NCBI GenBank assembly: GCA_030823965.1
Contig: JAVBYP010000017.1
Span: 1 to 6,115 of the forward strand
DNA: 6,115 bases
Origin: Sideroxydans sp.
GTDB taxonomy: Bacteria; Pseudomonadota; Gammaproteobacteria; Burkholderiales; Gallionellaceae
Direction of reading: 5' to 3'
Shown here: positions 5,986-6,115 of the stretch, piece by piece
Layout of the letters: the number at the start of each line of letters is the position of its first letter
Position numbering within the stretch: position 1 is the stretch's first letter
The notes under the pieces: model-generated
Databases searched by the model: none
Seen by the model: the letters and a program-made list of their open reading frames with translations, nothing else
Told to the model about the DNA's origin: nothing
Made by a program: the position numbers and the translations under genes

Positions 5986-6014
5986 ATTGTATCTTTACTC
6001 GATGATCTTAGCAA
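5986..6014 (-). promoter_or_regulatory. Probable S10 operon promoter, overlapping the tuf 3' end
   Basis: On the minus strand TTGCTA (6009–6014; 4 of 6 to the -35 consensus), inside the last tuf codons, is separated by exactly 17 nt from TACAAT (5986–5991; 5 of 6 to the -10 consensus), which lies 3 nt after the tuf stop. It is followed by the GC-rich discriminator GCGCGCC (5979–5985). This matches the spc promoter candidate at 11 of 13 positions across -10 and discriminator, which supports both. A start near 5977–5980 is predicted, with a leader of about 70–75 nt before rpsJ. Confidence 0.58.
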
Positions 6015-6115
6015 CCACACCCGCACCGACGGTACGACCGCCTTCACGGATAGCGAAACGCAGACCTTCTTCCATCGCGATCGGGTTGATCAGCGCAACT
6101 GTGATCGATACGTTG
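5995..6115 (-). CDS. tuf: Translation elongation factor Tu, C-terminal fragment (cut by window edge)
   Basis: The last 39 codons and the TAA stop are present. The residues include [18 protein letters not shown] and then the near-universal [17 protein letters not shown] end of bacterial EF-Tu, which is part of beta-barrel domain III. EF-Tu carries aminoacyl-tRNA to the ribosome as a GTP complex. A tuf gene directly before rpsJ is the usual arrangement in Betaproteobacteria, where rpsL–rpsG–fusA–tuf precede the S10 operon; the upstream genes are outside this window. Whether this copy is one of two tuf genes cannot be seen. The final codons also contain the -35 element of the S10 promoter candidate. 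Confidence 0.98.
   Translation of the reverse strand, partial: NVSITVALINPIAMEEGLRFAIREGGRTVGAGVVAKIIE

Overview
This window is the S10–spc ribosomal protein gene cluster of a bacterium, read entirely on the minus strand. It enters at the right edge in the 3' end of tuf (EF-Tu) and leaves at the left edge in the first codons of rplE. The gene order is tuf–rpsJ–rplC–rplD–rplW–rplB–rpsS–rplV–rpsC–rplP–rpmC–rpsQ | rplN–rplX–rplE. Protein features such as L16 beginning [12 protein letters not shown]22 ending [13 protein letters not shown]-Tu ending VAKIIE, and tuf lying directly next to rpsJ point to the Betaproteobacteria. Base composition is roughly balanced. I cannot fix the family or genus. 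No mobile element, RNA gene, CRISPR array or foreign insertion is visible.

Layout in the direction of transcription, right to left. Positions 6115–5995 hold the EF-Tu C-terminus. Positions 5994–5907 form a short tuf–rpsJ spacer with a promoter-like sequence, a GC-rich hairpin ending in TTTT, and a small pair of overlapping hairpins. rpsJ follows. Positions 5594–5499 are an unusually roomy spacer before rplC, with two back-to-back hairpins, the second covering the rplC Shine-Dalgarno sequence. From rplC to rpsQ (5498–874) the genes are packed with gaps of at most 13 nt or with overlaps of 1, 4 or 17 nt. Positions 873–738 are the S10/spc boundary, with a second promoter-like sequence and a structured leader. 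Then come rplN, rplX and the start of rplE.

The genes work together: all the full-length products are structural parts of the 30S (S10, S19, S3, S17) or 50S (L3, L4, L23, L2, L22, L16, L29, L14, L24) subunits. S10 also serves as NusE in antitermination, and EF-Tu delivers aminoacyl-tRNA to the ribosome. Tight spacing and stop/start overlaps suggest translational coupling for balanced synthesis.

The coding content is conventional, and I found no new protein system. The points worth a second look are non-coding: two promoter candidates sharing an 11-of-13 match across the -10 and GC-rich discriminator, structured leaders before rpsJ, rplC and rplN, and a 12-base string repeated before the rpsC and rplP starts. 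At rplP that string coincides with a 17-nt rpsC/rplP overlap.
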